Shown here: positions 11,357 to 24,194 of the stretch, piece after piece
How positions within the stretch are numbered: position 1 is the first letter of the stretch
Layout of the letters: each line of letters begins with the position of its first letter
Assembly: GCF_000151315.2 (NCBI RefSeq)
Contig: NW_011887300.1
Coordinates: 198,614 to 262,613, forward strand
Source of the DNA: Capsaspora owczarzaki ATCC 30864
Taxonomy: Eukaryota > Opisthokonta > Filasterea
Reading direction: 5' to 3'
Length of the DNA: 64,000 nt
Notes under the pieces: model-generated
Seen by the model: the letters and a program-made list of their open reading frames with translations, nothing else
The model's database searches: none
Told to the model about the DNA's origin: nothing
Translations under genes and position numbers: made by a program

Positions 11357-12158
11357 ATGGAGTTGGATATTCTCCAGGAACTGAGCGAGCTTGAAGCTGG
11401 TATGGACTTGAGAGTGGGCAAATTGGCAATCCTTTGGGAGCTGGCATTCAATTTCTCGCATGTTGACAGACCAACTCGTACTCGGGTTGAGTTTCTTTGA
11501 GTCCAAAGCTGATAATGAGCAGGATTCGGTGGATATTGGTCAAGCCGCTTTGGCTATTGGCGATGCTGTACCGGCTTGGGCGGCAAGCGGCTATTCTGAT
11601 TTTTGGGATGAACTCAGTCTTGCGTTGCAAACTCCGACAAATCGAGTCGGGTTTGCTTCGCATGATGTGACGGCTGCTCAACTGGATGTATGCCTTGCTC
11701 AAGAACGAGCTGCATGTGCAGCTTCCGAGACGCCCAGTCTGGCGGAGATTCGAGGACTGTTCGCATTCTTGGATATGCAATTGCTCAAGGTTCAAAACAA
11801 ACGCGCCGAAATGCAGATTCGTCTGAATCCACTTTCAATATCAAATGTTGGGCAAAACGCAACCTCGGCGATTCATCAACAGGTCGCCCACCGCTTAAGC
11901 TCGTTAGAGTATCAGCTGAAACGAAAGGTGTACACCAAAGTCATCTTCCTGAAAAGTACGTTTCTGGACTCTCGGAAGCGTCGCATCAACCTCTCTCGAG
12001 AAGCTCAGCAAGTGCTTAACGATTGGTTTTTGGCTCATATTGAGCATCCTTATCCGAGCGAATCGGAGAAAGAACAACTTGCTGATCAAACAAATCTTAC
12101 CATGAGGCAAATTTCTACTTGGTTTGCCAACAAACGCAACCGGCAAGCGCAAGATTAA
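11357..12158 (+). CDS. TALE-class homeobox transcription factor
   Basis: Two exons (11357-11399 and 11470-12158) give 243 residues. The last 65 form a homeodomain with the three-residue loop extension: RKRRINLSREAQQVLNDWFL, then HPYPSESEKEQLA and helix 3 ISTWFANKRNRQ. HPYPS is the TALE loop signature, and WFANKRNR is the DNA-contact helix (Asn present). The upstream region is helical, with a heptad-like segment (FLDMQLLKVQNKRAEMQ) that could mediate pairing, as MEINOX or PBC domains do, but I do not recognise either. The protein ends just after the homeodomain. The small first exon was chosen because it restores phase; starting at the internal ATG at 11460 is the alternative. Confidence 0.85.
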
Positions 12159-12358
12159 GCGCTTACAATCCCATGTCAATAAACGAACTGTCCATCCTCC
12201 CCTGCTTTTTCCATTCATTCTCACGAAACTGTCTTGCTACACAAACAAGCCTGTGATTCATTGCAAGTATTCCACCCTCAAAACGCGTGTGGTCCAAAGA
12301 AGGCGAGTGAAACTTGAATCTTTTGAACACTCAGAACAAGCGGACAAGCGGATAGTGT

Positions 12359-15300
12359 TCACAGCATTGCACCAATTTCGCGGATGGTCGTCCCATCCTG
12401 AAACCCTGCCAGCACCTTGATGAGCTGAGAAAAGCTCGGTCGGAACTCTGGTGTTATGTTCCAGCAACTCATCATCATGTTGTAGAGCTCTGGCATGCAG
12501 GTTTCTGGCGGGGGCAGTCGACCACCAGCCTCCACATGAGCCAGAGTCTCACGCCCATCCATCTTGCCGTACGGGGTTGCGCCGTAGCTACAGCATTCCC
12601 CTACCAGTGTGCACCGCCGCAAGTGAGATACAAGAACAAACTTCAGTAACGCCCGACGCTACTCACAGGCTGTGACACCAAACGACCAAACGTCCGACAT
12701 TGAAGAAAACTTGCGGAAGGTCATTGTTTCCGGTGCCATCCACTACAAATGCAAAGTTCAACAAAGTCAGTATCCCAATCACAAGCAGCAACATTTCCAC
12801 ACACCTTTGACCCACCTTCACAGGAAGTTTGCCACGAGTTTGCATTCGATAGTAATCGTCCTCATCGGCCAGTTGGCGAGAAAGTCCGAAGTCGGCAATC
12901 TTCACAACCATTCCTTGCCCAACCAGGCAGTTGCGTGCAGCGAGGTCACGGTGCACAAAGTGCAGAGTGCCCAAATACTCCATACCGAGAGCAATCTGGC
13001 GAATGACATGGACCTGCTCATTCTGGGTCCACTCGAACGACTGCTTTTTGGACTTTTTCAGAAGAGTGTGCAAATCGCCGTACTGCACAAACTCGAGCAG
13101 AACGAGATGGGGCTCTGACTCGACAAGAGCTGCATGCAGACGCACGACATTCGGATGCACAAACGGCGCCATCAGTTTCGCCTCGCTTTCAAAGTCTTGA
13201 CGAGATTTATCATCCGCGTTAGACTTGAGAGACTTGACTGCAACCTGCACGGTTTCAGGCGTTGTAGGTCCGAGCAAGGTTCGTGCTCGTGGAGGCAACA
13301 CGCTGAATGGCACCTGACCCAGTGCCACGTCGCCAAAGTTCCCGCTGGCAAGGTGCTTTACAATCGTCAAACCTTCACGAACGCGACGAGAATTGCTGCC
13401 GGCAACATACGCGCTTGCATAATCGTAGACCACCTCTGCAGCATCAGTCGAGAGAGCTTGGTACACAGGTTCTGGCTGCTTTTGGCCGACCACGGCGTAA
13501 GCTGCAATGTCCTCCGGTTTGTGAGATAGAATCGAATGGTTCACAGGCGAGATGTTCATTTCAATAGCCTCCTGATAGATTGGACCGGCAGAATCCTTCG
13601 GTCGTGCAGCTGAATGTGGTTGTGAGCGTCGGCGTCGCAGCACGATAAATACCGCAACTAGCGCAATCACTGCAACAGACGCTACAACAGCAGCGATGAT
13701 GGCTGCTGAAGATGAAGCTGACTCTTGAGAACCATCGCCTTGTTGTGCTATGGACGATGCAACGGATGCAGCAGATGCCGATGCGGTTGAGGCAGCAGAT
13801 GCCGATGCGGTTGAGGCAGCAGATGCCGAGAGCGCGGAGGTAGCCGAAGCAACGGAAGCGACTGAAGCGACGGAGGTAATAGATGCGTTGGTCGCAGCAG
13901 ATGCGAGGCAGAAGCCACTCATCATAAAATAACCTTCATAGCACTGAGTGCAGGGATCGGATGAAGTGCAGGTCAGGCAATGGGTCTTGCAACACGCACT
14001 GGACCCAGCGGCATAGCAGGTGGCACAGACTGTATCACACTCTGAAGCACAAACATCAGCAAAGTGATCAAATTGGGAATTGTGGTCATCTCGAACTCTT
14101 ACTGTATGGTTCCGATGCACTGCCGTAGGTGCTGGGCGGAGCGACAGTGTTGTCCCCAAACGTAAAGTTATTGGGGGCCAGATATGGGTTTGAATTCGAC
14201 AACGCCAAGCCATTTGGCAACCCCTTGAACAGACCAGGCGGTAAAGTCGTGATAGGATTGTCATTCAAAGCCCTGCAGGTCCGAAAAAAGTAAGAAGCGA
14301 ATCGAATGCGCGCAATGAGAGTTCATACTTACAGGGTAATCAGCGCAGTCAGGCCGGTGAATGACGAATCGGGAATGCTAGTGATCTGATTGCCGTCTAG
14401 ATGCCTAAAGATGGAATCGCAAACGAGTGAGCCGTCTGTTCGTAGCCTTCCTGTCGATTGCTTGCTTACAGGTAAGTCAGGGCAGTAAGACCGGTGAATG
14501 AAGAAGAGGGAATACCAATAATTGCGTTGCTATCTAGAAGCCTAAAGATGGAATCGCAAACGAGTGAGCCGTCTGTTCGTAGCCTTCCTGTCGGTTGCGT
14601 GCTTACAGGGCAGTCAGCGCAGTAAGGTCGGTGAATGCGTCAGCAGAAATGCTAATGATCTGGTTGTTTCCCAGAGACCTACCGATAGTGTCAGAAACGA
14701 GTGAGCTAATTGCATGGTTCATGTGTTTGCTTGCTTACAGAGCAGTCAGCGCAGTCAGGCCGGTGAATGCGCCAGCAGGAACGCTGGTGATCTGGTTGTT
14801 TCCCAGAGACCTACCGACGGAGTTACAAACGAGTGAGCCGGTTGTACGTGATACATCATGTTTGTTCGCTTACAGGTGAGTCAGCGCGGTCAGGCCGGTG
14901 AATGCGTCGTCGGGAACGCTGGTGATCTGGTTGTAATCCAAAGTCCTAGCGATAGAGTCAGAAACGAGTGAGCCATTTTGTGAGTGGTTCATCATGCTTT
15001 TGCTTGCTTACAGGCTAACCAGCGCAGTCAGGCCGGTGAATGCGTCGTCGGGAACGCTGGTGATCTGGTTGTAATCCAAACTCCTACCGATAGAGTCAGA
15101 AACGAGCGAGCCGTTTTGTGAGTGGTTCATCATGCTTTGGCTTGCTTACAATTCAGCCAGCGCAGTCAAGCCTGCGAATACAGATTCTGGAATGCTAGTG
15201 ATCTGATTGCGGTGCATATACCTAAAGATGGAGTCATACTGTATGAAGTGGTGGTGCGTGGTACATCATATGTGTTCGCTTGCTTACAGGTTAGTCAGCG

Positions 15301-15492
15301 CAGTCATGCCGGTAAATGCGCCAGCAGGAATGCCGGTGATCTGGTTGTGAAGCAGAGACCTATTGACCATGTGCCAGTCAGTCAGTCAAAGCTGTCATCG
15401 GCCAAGGTTGGGATGTAATTCTTCAAGTTGAGAGTCAGCAGCACCAAAACCCAAAATAGGAAGGCCGAGACAAGTGGGAAGTTTGTCCACAT
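12359..15492 (-). CDS. LRR receptor tyrosine kinase
   Basis: Secure exons are 12600-12359, 12742-12667, 14041-12816, 14272-14103 and eight LRR exons at 14333-15359. Order from the N-terminus: eight 24-residue leucine-rich repeats (LDYNQITSVPDDAFTGLTAL type), an LRR cap, a Cys-rich module (CATCYAAGSSACCKTHC), an Ala/Ser/Val/Thr repeat stalk, a transmembrane helix (AAIIAAVVASVAVIALVAVF), an Arg stop-transfer, and a tail with several Tyr. A complete tyrosine kinase follows: glycine loop ASGNFGDVALG, VAVKSLK lysine, HRDLAARNC catalytic loop, DFGLSR and WMAPETM. All key catalytic residues are present. Minus-strand ATG 15492 begins a signal-like peptide (MWTNFPLVSAFLFWVLVLL), but I could not splice it in phase, so the true 5' end is uncertain. 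Confidence 0.85.
14333..15359 (-). repeat. Array of eight 72-base LRR exons
   Basis: Exons at 14333-14404, 14470-14541, 14607-14678, 14739-14810, 14874-14945, 15012-15083, 15150-15221 and 15288-15359 are each exactly 72 bases and share the same phase. Each encodes one 24-residue LRR. The introns between them (about 60 to 66 bases) are also alike, with recurring text such as CAAACGAGTGAGCC, showing exon-plus-intron duplication. Confidence 0.9.
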
Positions 15493-15676
15493 TGTCGCTG
15501 CTCAATCATAGTCATACATGCACACTCTCGGTTGGCTGGAGCAGCCAACTTTGTGACAGGAGCACCGTCTGCACTCACGCATTGGAAGGTGTCAAAGAAA
15601 GAAAGAAAAACAGCGACCGACTTTGGTGGTTTTTGCCAATCACTTTTTCGCGCCGTTTTTTTGTTGCAACGACGAA

Positions 15677-16170
15677 ATGAGCACTCAAGCGAGATGGATG
15701 AAACTGAATGTAAGGGCTCACGTCCTGCGACTTGGCTGCTGTCTCCGTATTTTGTGTTGGGTGACGAATGCACCATTCATTTCGAAACCCAGGTCGATCA
15801 GCTGCATGCCGAGCTGACCAAGCGCAGCCTCGCGACAACCGGTTACAAGAAAGAGCTGGTGCAACGTCTCATGGCTTTTGAAGCGCACTTTGCCAGTGTC
15901 AGCAACTCGTCGTCAGCTTCAGCATCAGAAGCAGCAGCACCACAAACAAATCCGAACACTCTCTATGCTGCGAACAACCGCACCTCGCCCGCCGCACCGC
16001 TCACTCAAGCATTCGAGCCGCCGCCTCGACCGCCGGCAGGCACCACATTCACTGTGTCCAGTTCGGACTTGGAAGGCATCACTATTCCAGACGAGTTTGA
16101 TGAAGTCGGAATGTTTGGAACCTTGAGCTTTCGATCTAATCGCTTCTTCCTTGATCGTCAACCCCCTCAG
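15677..16170 (+). CDS. SAP-domain protein, 3' end unresolved
   Basis: Exon 1 (15677-15709) joins in phase to a second exon from 15793. The start of exon 2 encodes VDQLHAELTKRSLATTGYKK then ELVQRLMAFE, a SAP motif (two helices, with Gly-x-Lys-x-x-Leu in the turn) that binds DNA or RNA-processing complexes. It is followed by Ser/Ala/Pro-rich sequence and an acidic patch (DLEGITIPDEFDE). The frame stays open far downstream, over the T-rich region at 16320-16350 and antisense to the next gene. That part is unlikely to be coding, so the end given is only where coding character is still plausible. The gene is convergent with the TLDc gene. Confidence 0.55.
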
Positions 16171-16434
16171 GAAGCAACGGTGCTCTCCAATCATACTCCT
16201 TGGAACGATTGTTTTCCGATTTGTCGATCGTCAGCTGCGATTCAAACCGAGGCAGCCAACTGGCACGACCCTTTCGCATCGCTCACTGGATCTACAAGTT
16301 GTTTCGAAACATTTGCCTTTGTTGTTTTTTTTTTTTGTTTTTTTTTTTTTCAAACAACTACACCCTCCAACAAAAACAACACCCCCACAACATCCATCTT
16401 CAACTCGCTCCAACTCCGTCTACCACTACTACTA

Positions 16435-18035
16435 CTACTGCTGCTGTTGCTGATCCGAGTTGTGCGCGGTCGCCTTGGCGTCCACCATCTCAAGCAAGAG
16501 CTTGTCGACATTTTCCTCCCACTTGCCGGGCATGGGCACTGCGCGACGGCGTTCAATTTCGCTCTGAATCCACGCCTTGAGCACGGCCTGCTCGCGGTCT
16601 GCCTTCTTGCCGCCGCAGCCCCAAATCTCGATGCGCTCCACCCGATGCGAGGTCTCGCCCTTGGCGAGCATGGACGGGCCGTAGCACATCATGCATGGGT
16701 ACCTCCTCGACGCGGTGCGCAAGTCCTCCTGCACCCAAGCGACAAAGCCCGTGGCGACGGACGACACTGTCGAGCCGGCGCCCGTCTGCACGGGAAAGCC
16801 GAGGCCAAACCCATGGCGTTGGCCCCTGAACTTGTCATTAAAGTAGACGCTTCCAGCGGGCGACGTGTTCTTGGGCTGGCCCGTTGCCACCTTTTTCGTT
16901 GCTGGCCAGGCGCAGCACACGTGCGCCTGAGGAAGCAACTCGACGAAACGAACCTTTTCGCCGCCCCAGCCGGACGCAGCGTCCTGCCACTCGGCGTCGG
17001 TCGCGATCGCGATCGTTTCCCCGCTCGTCAAGTAGACAATGGTCAGGGTGGGACTGGTGTAACCCGTGACATGGTGGTGGAGTCGGTTCATGCTGACGCC
17101 GTTGAGTTCGCTGTCGTACAAGCGCTTCCATTCAAAGGACTGTTCGTAATTGTTCTTTTCGCGCTCAATGGCCGCGTCCAGCTCCACCTTGTCCTTGCGT
17201 TGCTGCTCGAGCTCTTGCTGCTTGATTTGTTGCAACTGCTGCTGCAGCAAACGGCGCAGGGCTTCCTCGTCGTCCTCGGCCATGGCCTTGATTTGATCGA
17301 GCGAAAGGGTGGCGGTGATGGGACCCGGAGCAGCAGCAGCACCACCACCACCACCACCAGCAGCAGCAGCAGCAGAGGCATGGTCTGCGGCTCGCGTAGC
17401 GACGGCGGGACGGGTGTCGACGCCGGCGCCAAAGTAGATGGGTGGGAGGCTGCAAGCCAGCATCCAACGGTGTTCGAGCGTCAGAGGATGGGTGTTTTGC
17501 TTGCCATCAGTCTGGGTGCTGACTGACGGCATGATAAACGAGGGCGGCAATGGACAGGGAAAGAGGGAGAGTTCGTGACGAGCTGCTCGAGCCATCGTCC
17601 CGGCCTGCTTGGTCTGTGCCAGCGGCGTAATGTAGCGCTCTGCGCCTCGCACCTCCATGGCGTGCGCTTGCTGAGGGCCCAACACCTGGAACGCCAGCCA
17701 GCGTTGCAGCCGAGCAAACCAGCGAGCGCCGTTGTGAAGCGTCCACTGGACAAAGCGAACAAGCTCGACCTTGTCTTGCGCCGGGTCAAAGTTGCCCTCG
17801 GCCGCCGAAGCGCGATCGACAAAGCGCCACAGACTGTCCACCAAAAAGGACCAGCGCTGAGACGGGGTGGCAGCCGAAGGATTGGCGAGAGGTGCTTCCG
17901 GGACTTGATTGACGGGCAGGAAGGCGTGCGTCAGCAGCCAGTCAAACATGCTAAACATTTCTGCCAAGCGCAAAAAATGGACACGAGCAGGGGTGGTGGG
18001 AAGAGACAGAGTGAGCTGTGGAAATTTTTTCAAAC

Positions 18036-18077
<42 letters not shown>

Positions 18078-19105
18078 ACGAATAAAAACCGGAACAGCGT
18101 CCATCCAGTACCTTCGCGAGTCGCCTCGGAGCGACCATCCATGAACAGCTTGAAAAAGAACGTGGAGGCAACTTCGACGTCTTGGGAGAGGGCGTGGCCG
18201 AGTGCTTCCACAAATTCAATGGCAATGATGGGCGTCCAAAACTCGTAGGGCTTGTCCAAGCGGCGATGGGGATGGCCGTCTTCCGGCAAGCGCGCCACCA
18301 CTTCCGAGATGGTGTCTGCCATGTTGGCCAGTCGTGTTTCGGCCTCAATGTTGCCACGCGCCTCCTCCTTTTCGCTGAGCACGGTTTGCAAGCGGAGAAC
18401 GGCGTATTCGCGAATGCTCAGCATGGCCGGCGCCACGACCTGCGGTCCCAAAACGGCGCCCATCGCTTGGTACAACTTGCGGGCAAATGTTCCATCGACG
18501 TCAGCCTTGAACTCGTTCTATGTGGTTTTGAGGAGTGCAAAAAAAAAAATTGTATGAGATTGAAGTTGTGAAATAGTAACGACGAGTACATCACCCAAGA
18601 TTTTCTTTACCGCGAACGAGTCTGGGTTTTCTTGAGCAGATGCATCCGCTGACGTCGTCGTCGTCGTCGTCGTCGTCGTAGCAGTCGCAGTTGCCTCAGG
18701 AGTGGTGGTGGTGGTCGCTGAGGGTGCATGTGCGACATAGTCGAGGTGCTTGCTGTGGTCCCAGTCGAGCAGCACCGCGCCGTGCGAGAATCTCTGTCCA
18801 GTTATCAAATGTTTCAAGTTCCGAGGCAGCACCATAATGTGAGCAACAGTGTTTTGCTTTGGAGCCTCAGGGCTGGGAGGAGAGTACAGCTGGGTAACCC
18901 CCCTCTCGCCGCCAATCCTCACTCTCCTCACTCTGCTCCACCCCTCCCCTCCCCACCCCAACACTGACGCCATTACCGAGTAGGCCGTCACGAGAAGCGC
19001 CCGGAGTGCGGCTGGGCAGGGCGAGTCCGGGATGGTCGGCATGTTGCTGGTCGGCGACAGATTGCTCGGCACTGGAGTGACGGGCTGGCTTTGTGAGCTA
19101 CCCAT
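16435..19105 (-). CDS. MEAK7-like TLDc-domain protein with N-myristoylation signal
   Basis: Four exons (19105-18977, 18865-18590, 18517-18112, 17960-16435) in consistent phase encode about 778 residues. The N-terminus MGSSQSQP fits an N-myristoylation signal, as in human MEAK7. Residues 60-135 carry Thr/Ala low-complexity sequence. The central part is helical. A TLDc domain spans about residues 546-717: WKRLYDSELNGVSMNRLHHH, LTIVYLTSGETIAIA, YFNDKFRGQRHGFGLG and VERIEIWGCG are its ordered signatures. MEAK7 is a lysosome-linked mTOR-signalling protein; TLDc proteins also bind V-ATPase. A polyglycine/polyalanine linker and a Gln/Glu/Lys coiled coil precede the domain, and the end is polyglutamine. 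Family is secure at the TLDc level; MEAK7 orthology is probable. Confidence 0.75.
18037..18076. repeat. A40 homopolymer in an intron
   Basis: Forty adenines on the plus strand, read as T40 in the sense strand of the TLDc gene. The run sits in the 151-base intron 17961-18111, upstream of the acceptor, where it would act as an extreme polypyrimidine tract. Such runs are prone to length error in sequencing. Confidence 0.9.
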
Positions 19106-19273
19106 TGCTTTTTTTTTTTTTTTTTTTGCTGCGGAAGGTGTAGAGTGGAAGAAATAAGAGTGGAGCTTGAATGGAGATTGAGAAGGAAATTCAAAGGGAA
19201 TAACTGAAGGGTCGGGCGTGGGGGGAAAGCTCAGGCTCAGAAATTGAAGTGCTCTGATCGGCTCAGAGCCCCT

Positions 19274-19312
<39 letters not shown>

Positions 19313-20109
19313 CTCAGAGCCTCAACTTGCGGTCAAACCGTGCATCCGATATTCAGTAATTGCACTCCCAATCTGGCTCTCCAAGAGCAGGAGCTCGCTG
19401 CCAGAGATCAAAAAGTACTGTGCCTGACATCGAACTGTTTGAACTGTTGATCCATCATCCATTCATGCATCCATTCATCAATGTTGCAACTCTCACTCTT
19501 GTTTTTTTCTTTTGTCGTTTATCGTTACCATCTGTATTTATTTTCTGAGGTTGGTTTTTTCTTGTGCTTTTGCTGTATGATGGGCTCAGAGTCGACTGTT
19601 GCTGCTGCCGTTGCTGCTACTTTCCCCCTTCTCCGTTCTGGTGCCACTTTGTGAAGAGGGTTATTGATTTTGTGAGCCATTTCCACATCCTCACCACATC
19701 GCGAAGGTCTCCAATCGTGGGATGAACAGCCAAACGAGCGCGCTTACGGTTGTTCGTTGCGCAAGAAGGGAAACGCTCTCAGATCCCAGCGGATCACCCC
19801 CGCCCGACACAGCAGCCGATCAGAGTGGAGCAAGAGTGTGCTGATCTTGCATTGAGTACGTGCTCAGCAGCGTGGCAGCAGCGCAAAGAGAAGGCAGAAG
19901 GGCAATCAAGGTGCCATTATTCGGTCTCAGTTCACTGCTCAGAAAGCCTCGTGTTCAAAACAAGAGATACTCGGATTCAGTGAAACATGCTCGTATATTC
20001 ATGCAGCAAACAAGCATTTGATTGTACTTTGGCGGGTTGCGAGATCTGACCTCCTCTTGTTGCTTTGCCGAATTGTCTGGCCTACAAAAACTCAGAACAA
20101 TCTCAAACG
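19106..20109. other. Intergenic kilobase between two divergent genes
   Basis: The spacer lies between the TLDc gene (minus) and the LRR-kinase-RING gene (plus), so it holds both promoters. It contains a CAG microsatellite and T-rich sequence (19499-19560). I see no convincing coding frame or RNA gene. Confidence 0.5.
19274..19311. repeat. (CAG)n microsatellite flanked by a 10-base direct repeat
   Basis: About twelve GCA/CAG units lie between two copies of GCTCAGAGCC (19261-19270 and near 19312-19321). It is not inside a supported coding frame. Confidence 0.85.
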
Positions 20110-22780
20110 ATGCTCAACTACGAGCGCATGTCGGATCGTCAACAGCAATGCTACGATCGTCTCAAGCAAGCAAACGGCAGTATCGAGTAAGCCAAACAAC
20201 AACCGAGAAACAACCAAGAAACATAGCTGAATTCTAACCAAATCACGCATTTTTTCGTCGTAGCCTCTCAGAGAATCGCATCGGAGATTCGGAAATACAA
20301 GCTGTCACTGCTGCAACGCAAGCAAATGCAGAAATTCTTCAACTCAGGTGAGGCAAACACACGAAAAGTACAATCTGCTTCGTCAATTCGCAGTCTTGCT
20401 CAAACACCTCCCTCTGGCTCTCCCTGCAGACTATCCCGGAATCGAATCTCCGAAATTGGTGCCCAACAACTTGCTGCCTTGTTCAAAAATACCGCGACAC
20501 TCACCCGCATCGAGTAAGTCGGCCTTCTTTTGCAAAACGCTCCACCAACAACCCGCCTCACCAAACATCTCTCGTCTCTGGCATTTCCATCCTTAGCCTT
20601 GACTCCAACCAAATTGGTGATGCTGGTGCGCGTCAGCTGGCCTCTGCTCTCAAGTCCAACCTGACAATCACCTGGCTCGAGTAATGAAGCGCTCTCCTTT
20701 TTTTGTTGTTTCTTGCTGTAAAAGTTAAACCTGCCATCGCTCACTCCCCCCCCCCATATTCCAGCCTCTCTCACAACCACGTTGGAAACGCTGGAGCCAA
20801 AGGTCTTGCCAATATGCTCAAGAGCAACTCGACCCTCACCCATTTGCTGTAAGCAATTGAAAAACTTGGCACCTTCCGTTGTTGCTGGGCCTCCTGACTC
20901 ACTACCTCTCTTGCACACGACTAGCTTGGCTTCAAATCAAGTTGGAGATCCCGGCGCACAAGCCATTGGTCATGCCCTCGGCACCAACTCTCGGCTTCAG
21001 TTTCTCCAGTTGAGTATCCTTATCGCTTCGTTNNNNNNNNNNNNNNNNNNNNNNNNNNNNNNNNNNNNNNNNNNNNNNNNNNNNNNNNNNNNNNNNNNNN
21101 NNNNNNNNNNNNNNNNNNNNNNNNNNNNNNNNAGCTCTCAACTCGAACGCACTACTCCAGCACCTCCAAAACTCCAACGCCCTTCTGCAGTCCCAAATCC
21201 TCACCTCCACTCACGAATTCAAGCAACTCCAAGAAACGCACGCGCTCGTCCACGCCCAACTCCTCAACTCTGTCAGCAATGTCGAGTTCCAGCAACTCCA
21301 GGAAGCAAACAAGTCACTGGAGACCCAGCTTGCGTCAAAGCTCGTCGACATTGACGCCGCTCGCTTGCGGCTGATGCAGGCCGGAGAATCCATCCGCGCC
21401 ACACAAAGCCGCCATGCCCAGCTTCAGCAGGTCTCTTCGCAGGCGCTCTCCGACTCTGCACAAAAGCAGCGCCAGCTCGAAGCCCAAGTGCAGCAGCTGC
21501 AAGCGCAGCTCCTGTCTGCAACGCAGGAGATGGCCACCAAAGAGGCAGAGTTGGAGGCCGTCCGAGTTGAGCTCTTTGCGGCGCAGTTGGCTGGTCGCCC
21601 GGGCACTCAACCAGCGCAGAGCGTCTCGGCCGCGGCGTTTGCCGAAATGGAGGCTGCAGAGGCTGAGGCCGCGGCCAACAGGGTTGAGACTCCGCAGCTG
21701 CCCATGCATTTCGTCCTGGAACTCACCGGCAACTTTACGCCTCTGGCATGCCTTGGCTCTGGTCGCACTGGCGCCTACTACCAGTGCATGATGGGCGATC
21801 AGCTGGTGGCCGTCAAGAGGCTCCTGCCGCAAGAGTCCGCCGATCCCACCCAGTTCCGCTCGGAAATCGAGCTCCTCGCCCGCCTGAGCCATCCGAACGT
21901 GGTGCCCCTCTATTTTTACGCCGAGGAAGGCAGCGACCGCTGTATGGTGTTTGAGCACATGAAGCATGGATCGGTGAGAGATCGCCTGTCGCTCAAGAAC
22001 AACACTCCTCCGCTGAGCTGGCAACAGCGTCATGCCATTGCTGTGGGCGTGGCAGAGGCAATGCGGTTTGTGCAGCAAGCCATCCCTCGCAGCCCCGTCT
22101 TCCATCTCAACTTGAAGTCCTCCAATGTGCTGCTCGACAACCATTTTGTTGCAAAAATCACCGACTTTGGCCTGTCCCGCTCGCCGCCCGTAGCCAGCAG
22201 CAAGCACATCTTCCGCCAGGGCATCCAGCACTCGATGCAGTACCTCTGTCCCGAGTATCGCGACGAAGGCAAGGTTTCCCTCAAGACGGACGTCTTTTCG
22301 TTCGGCATGCTGCTGTTTGAGTTGCTGACGGGCCAAGAGCCCTCGCTCAACCTCCGAGGCAACGCCCGTCGCGAGATTCGCAGAAATCAACACGCTCGAG
22401 CCACCTTTGACACGACCATTGCGTGGTCGGAAGCTTCCACCGCGCAAGCCGAGCAAGTGTGCAATCTCGCCATTGACTGCATGGAAGAGGCGCGCATGTA
22501 TCGGCCGTCCTTCACCGATGCACTTGAAATTCTCGGCGTTGCAGTGCCAGGACCCCCGCCTGCGGCCGACGAGAATGACGGAGCTCGCGAGCGCGAGTGC
22601 CTGATCTGCCTCTCGGCGCCCACCACTGCCAAGCTCATGCCGTGCAGGCATGCCTGTCTCTGCACCGAATGCGCCACGACCCTCATGCAACGGAACGAGC
22701 GCTGTCCTGTCTGTCGCGGGCACATTGAGTCGTTCGAGACTGGCAACTTTTTGCAGACCTTTGTCGCTCAGCGCAGCTGA
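20110..22780 (+). CDS. LRR - coiled coil - pseudokinase - RING fusion protein
   Basis: Exons 20110-20186, 20264-20347, 20430-20513, 20597-20680, 20765-20848 and 20925-21008 lead into a 100-base N gap, then one long exon from 21133 to the stop. The five complete small exons are each 84 bases and encode 28-residue RNase-inhibitor/RanGAP-type LRRs (LDSNQIGDAGARQLASALKS). A Gln-rich coiled coil follows. A TKL-like kinase domain (about 21710-22550) has AVKRL lysine and DFGLSR, but the catalytic loop reads HLNLKSSNVLL: Asn replaces the catalytic Asp, so this is probably a pseudokinase. A C-terminal C3HC4 RING (CLICLSAPTTAKLMPCRHAC ... CPVC) implies ubiquitin ligase activity. Part of the LRR or linker region is hidden by the gap. 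Confidence 0.8.
21033..21132. other. Assembly gap (100 N)
   Basis: Exactly 100 N, a conventional size for a gap of unknown length. It falls inside the LRR-kinase-RING gene, between the last visible LRR exon and the coiled coil. Repeated LRR exons are a likely cause of the assembly break. Confidence 0.95.
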
Positions 22781-22892
22781 TCTGAGGTGGTGGAGGAAAG
22801 GGGTGCTTGTATCGAAGAATTTCCACACTAAAAATTGCAATCATGTCCAGTCTATTTTTTTTTGAATAATCTCAGAAATCTCACAAACGCAA

Positions 22893-24194
<1,302 letters not shown>

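Noticed and set aside
14595-14879. Plus-strand repeat protein frame over the LRR exon array
   Set aside because: It runs through introns of the receptor kinase on the opposite strand and owes its repeats to the duplicated exons.
15532-17526. Plus-strand 664-codon frame
   Set aside because: Only its part at about 15793-16170 (SAP domain) looks coding. The rest is antisense to the TLDc gene and is Leu/Phe-rich low complexity.
21335-22840. Minus-strand 501-codon frame
   Set aside because: Antisense to the pseudokinase-RING exon, which has recognisable domains.
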